Below are positions 5,879 to 5,909 of a DNA stretch of 5,909 bases, piece by piece. The notes under the pieces are model-generated. The model was not told where the DNA came from and did not search any database. It worked only from the letters and a program-made list of their open reading frames with translations. The stretch's first letter is position 1. Every line of letters begins with the position of its first letter. Position numbers and translations under genes: made by a program. The DNA comes from Deltaproteobacteria bacterium. GTDB lineage: Bacteria; Desulfobacterota; GWC2-55-46; DRQE01. The DNA is taken from positions 1-5,909 of the forward strand of contig JACRCB010000056.1 of the NCBI GenBank assembly GCA_016219165.1. Reading direction: 5' to 3'.

Positions 5879-5909
5879 ACCCACGAATCACCCACTACAC
5901 AGAACCTCA

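Overview
The window looks like bacterial chromosome of moderate GC content with dense, short-spaced genes. Frequent ATA (Ile) and AGG (Arg) codons, together with NiFe-hydrogenase maturation genes, would fit an anaerobic or hydrogen-metabolising lineage such as Desulfobacterota or Nitrospirota. That placement is inference by eye and weak. There are no RNA genes, CRISPR arrays or intact insertion sequences, and no gene-free stretch longer than 300 bases.

The left half (1-2424) lies on the minus strand and is read right to left. It holds enolase (eno), then after 30 nt a small Mth938-domain (DUF498) protein, then after about 96 nt the N-terminal part of a DUF21/CNNM-type membrane protein (HlyC/CorC family) that runs off the left edge. 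Enolase and the Mth938 protein are probably co-transcribed. The DUF21 gene has its own perfect extended -10 box, so it may also be read independently.

The divergent intergenic region (2425-2658) carries a TATAAT box facing each way. Between them is a perfect 19-bp inverted repeat with a 30-nt centre, which is not explained by either promoter. A small palindrome lies just upstream of the rightward -10 box.

The right half (2659-5909) lies on the plus strand. A 539-residue Na+/phosphate cotransporter-type protein with a C-terminal PhoU-like domain is followed by a leader that can fold two mutually exclusive ways. Next come a NiFe-hydrogenase maturation endopeptidase (HyaD/HybD/HoxM type) with a GTG start, and the 5' part of hypF. 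HypF makes the cyanide ligands of the NiFe centre, and the endopeptidase trims the large subunit after nickel insertion, so these two genes belong to one process. The hydrogenase structural genes are not in the window.

The hypF frame meets a TAA after 293 codons, where the full protein should run to about 750. The preceding 15-20 residues already depart from the family pattern, yet the same frame after the stop still resembles HypF. This points to base-substitution errors at a sequence end, or to recent gene decay, rather than a real short protein.

I found no convincing new multi-gene system. The best leads are the inverted repeat, the alternative leader hairpins and the interrupted hypF.
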